Origin: Micromonospora echinospora | Lineage (GTDB): Bacteria; Actinomycetota; Actinomycetes; Mycobacteriales; Micromonosporaceae | Length of the DNA stretch: 64,000 bases | Direction: 5' to 3' | NCBI RefSeq assembly: GCF_900091495.1 | Contig: NZ_LT607413.1 | Coordinates: 4,727,001 to 4,791,000, forward strand | Part shown: one piece after another, positions 62,990 through 64,000 of the stretch | Position numbering within the stretch: position 1 is the first letter of the stretch | Layout of the letters: each line of letters starts with the position of its first letter | The notes under the pieces: generated by a model | Seen by the model: the letters and a program-made list of their open reading frames with translations, nothing else | What the model was told of the DNA's origin: nothing | Databases searched by the model: none | Position numbers and translations under genes: made by a program

Positions 62990-64000
62990 ATGGATCTGAA
63001 AATCGCCAAGCTCGAGGCGTGGATGCGCGACTACTACCACAACGTCGACCACGACATCGGTAGCAGCGGGGTGCGGGATCTCTCGATGGCCGAGTTCCGC
63101 GAACTGTGCGGATTCGACCTCGCCGAGCTCGACACCATGATGTTCCACGACAGCGAAAGCTACGGCGGAAGCCGGCTGCGTGCCGCCCTCGCCGACCGCT
63201 GGACCGACGGCGACGTCGACCGTCTCATGGTCACCCACGGATCCAGCGAAGCCATCTACCTCGTCATGCACCTCGCGCTCGAGCCCGGCGACGAGGTCAT
63301 CGTCGTAGACCCCGCCTACCAGCAACTACACGACATCGCCGCCGCCCGTGGCTGCCGGGTCACCCGCTGGCCGCTGGATGTGCACGACGGCCGCATCGCC
63401 GCGAACCTACCGCTGCTGCGTGAGCTGGCGGCCACACGCCCGCGCATGATCGTGGTGAACTTCCCGCACAACCCGACCGGCGTGTCCATCACCGCAGCCG
63501 AGCAGAAGGAACTCATCGGCATCGCCGCGGAGGCCGGCGCCTGGCTCGTGTGGGATCACGCGTTCGGCGAACTGACCTACGCCGCGGAACCCCTGCCACT
63601 GCCCAGCGCGTACGACCGATGCATCGCCTTCGGCACCTTCTCCAAAAGCTACGGCCTGGCCGGTCTGCGGGTCGGCTGGTGCCTCGCGCCGCCGGAGCTG
63701 CTCGCCCGCATGGCACTGATGCGTGACTACATCGCGCTGTACGTCTCCCCAGTCCTGGAATTCTTCGCCGAGCAGGCGGTACGCCACGCCGACCGCATCG
63801 TGGCGCATCAACGCGCCCACGCCGCCGCGAACCTGGACCTGCTTCGCCACTGGGCGGACGACCTACCAGGCCTGGTGCGTCTCGCCGCGCCGGACGGCGG
63901 CGTCACCACCTTCGTCGAGCTGCTCGACCAACCGGACGTGGAACGTACCTGTCGACGTCTCGCCGAACAGCACCGGGTCCTGCTTGTCCCCGGCGACTGC
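62990..64000 (+). CDS. PLP-dependent class I/II aminotransferase, capreomycidine-synthase-like (cut by window end)
   Basis: At least 337 residues; the stop lies beyond the window. DLKIAKLEAWMRDYYHNVDHDIGSSGVRD, VTHGSSEAIYLVMHLALEPGDEV, VVNFPHNPTG (cofactor Asn), VWDHAFGELTY (Asp), and the PLP Lys in FGTFSKSYGLAGLRVGW. The DIGSSGV opening and overall pattern recall capreomycidine synthase (VioD), which cyclises 3-hydroxyarginine in viomycin and related pathways. The match is from memory; a generic aminotransferase is the alternative. A partner arginine hydroxylase is not in the window. Divergent from MbtH. Confidence 0.8.
   Translation, partial: MDLKIAKLEAWMRDYYHNVDHDIGSSGVRDLSMAEFRELCGFDLAELDTMMFHDSESYGGSRLRAALADRWTDGDVDRLMVTHGSSEAIYLVMHLALEPGDEVIVVDPAYQQLHDIAAARGCRVTRWPLDVHDGRIAANLPLLRELAATRPRMIVVNFPHNPTGVSITAAEQKELIGIAAEAGAWLVWDHAFGELTYAAEPLPLPSAYDRCIAFGTFSKSYGLAGLRVGWCLAPPELLARMALMRDYIALYVSPVLEFFAEQAVRHADRIVAHQRAHAAANLDLLRHWADDLPGLVRLAAPDGGVTTFVELLDQPDVERTCRRLAEQHRVLLVPGDC

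Overview
The window is very GC-rich with GC3-biased codon use, GTG/TTG starts, many 4-bp ATGA/GTGA gene overlaps, divergent TetR/oxidoreductase pairs and a large nonribosomal peptide synthetase (NRPS) locus. All of this points to a filamentous actinomycete, with Micromonosporaceae or Streptomycetaceae as reasonable guesses. It has two parts: an insertion-sequence-rich accessory stretch (about 1-21 kb) and a biosynthetic gene cluster (about 21.2 kb to the right edge, where it continues).

Accessory part. Positions 272-2421 hold two hypothetical genes. Then come two inverted, degenerate IS630 fragments (2499 and 10143) that share the same terminal ~45 bp. Between them lie a broken two-component system, a TPR gene truncated by a complete IS256-type element (4917-6287), and five small hypothetical genes. 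At 10256-13537 an IS1182-family element has been split by a 1,400-bp IS5-family element. An identical copy of that IS5 element lies in inverted orientation at 13696-15095. Each copy keeps its own 3-bp TNA target duplication. Positions 15.1-21.2 kb carry an enoyl-CoA hydratase remnant, two divergent TetR/oxidoreductase pairs with visible palindromic operators, and two small genes.

Biosynthetic part. The rightward operon 22281-30711 encodes a fatty acyl-AMP ligase fused to NRPS domains (FAAL-ACP-C-A-T-C) plus an O-carbamoyltransferase. The leftward operon 34035-30752 encodes a VOC dioxygenase, a putative haem tyrosine hydroxylase and a gamma-glutamyltransferase homologue. That is the set that turns tyrosine into a 4-alkyl-L-proline precursor in lincomycin, hormaomycin and pyrrolobenzodiazepine pathways. 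A candidate F420-dependent reductase for the last step lies at 39516-40403. A long leftward operon (48508-37585) holds a type II thioesterase, a C-T-C-T protein without adenylation domains, an A-T protein, a BBE-type flavin oxidase, the F420 reductase, a proline-hydroxylase-like oxygenase, MbtH and another thioesterase. A second leftward operon (56384-50857) pairs a T-C-A*-T protein, whose A domain is degenerate, with a stand-alone LanB-type lantibiotic dehydratase N-domain. A third (60891-57033) is an A-T / P450 / thioesterase cassette of the kind that makes beta-hydroxy amino acids. MbtH plus an MFS exporter (62703-61085) and a capreomycidine-synthase-like aminotransferase (62990 onward, cut by the window) close the region. 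No type I (terminal) thioesterase domain is in view, so the cluster is incomplete here.

Regulation. Six biosynthetic promoters share a GTGACA-like box 22-23 bp upstream of a TAnnnT -10 element. Two other operons (FAAL-NRPS and the tyrosine-derived set) share an identical 19-bp box, with the same 26-bp spacing to a conserved downstream hexamer. The cluster therefore appears to be run as two co-regulated gene sets. The most unusual point is the LanB-type glutamyl-tRNA-dependent domain co-transcribed with an NRPS protein whose own A domain looks inactive.
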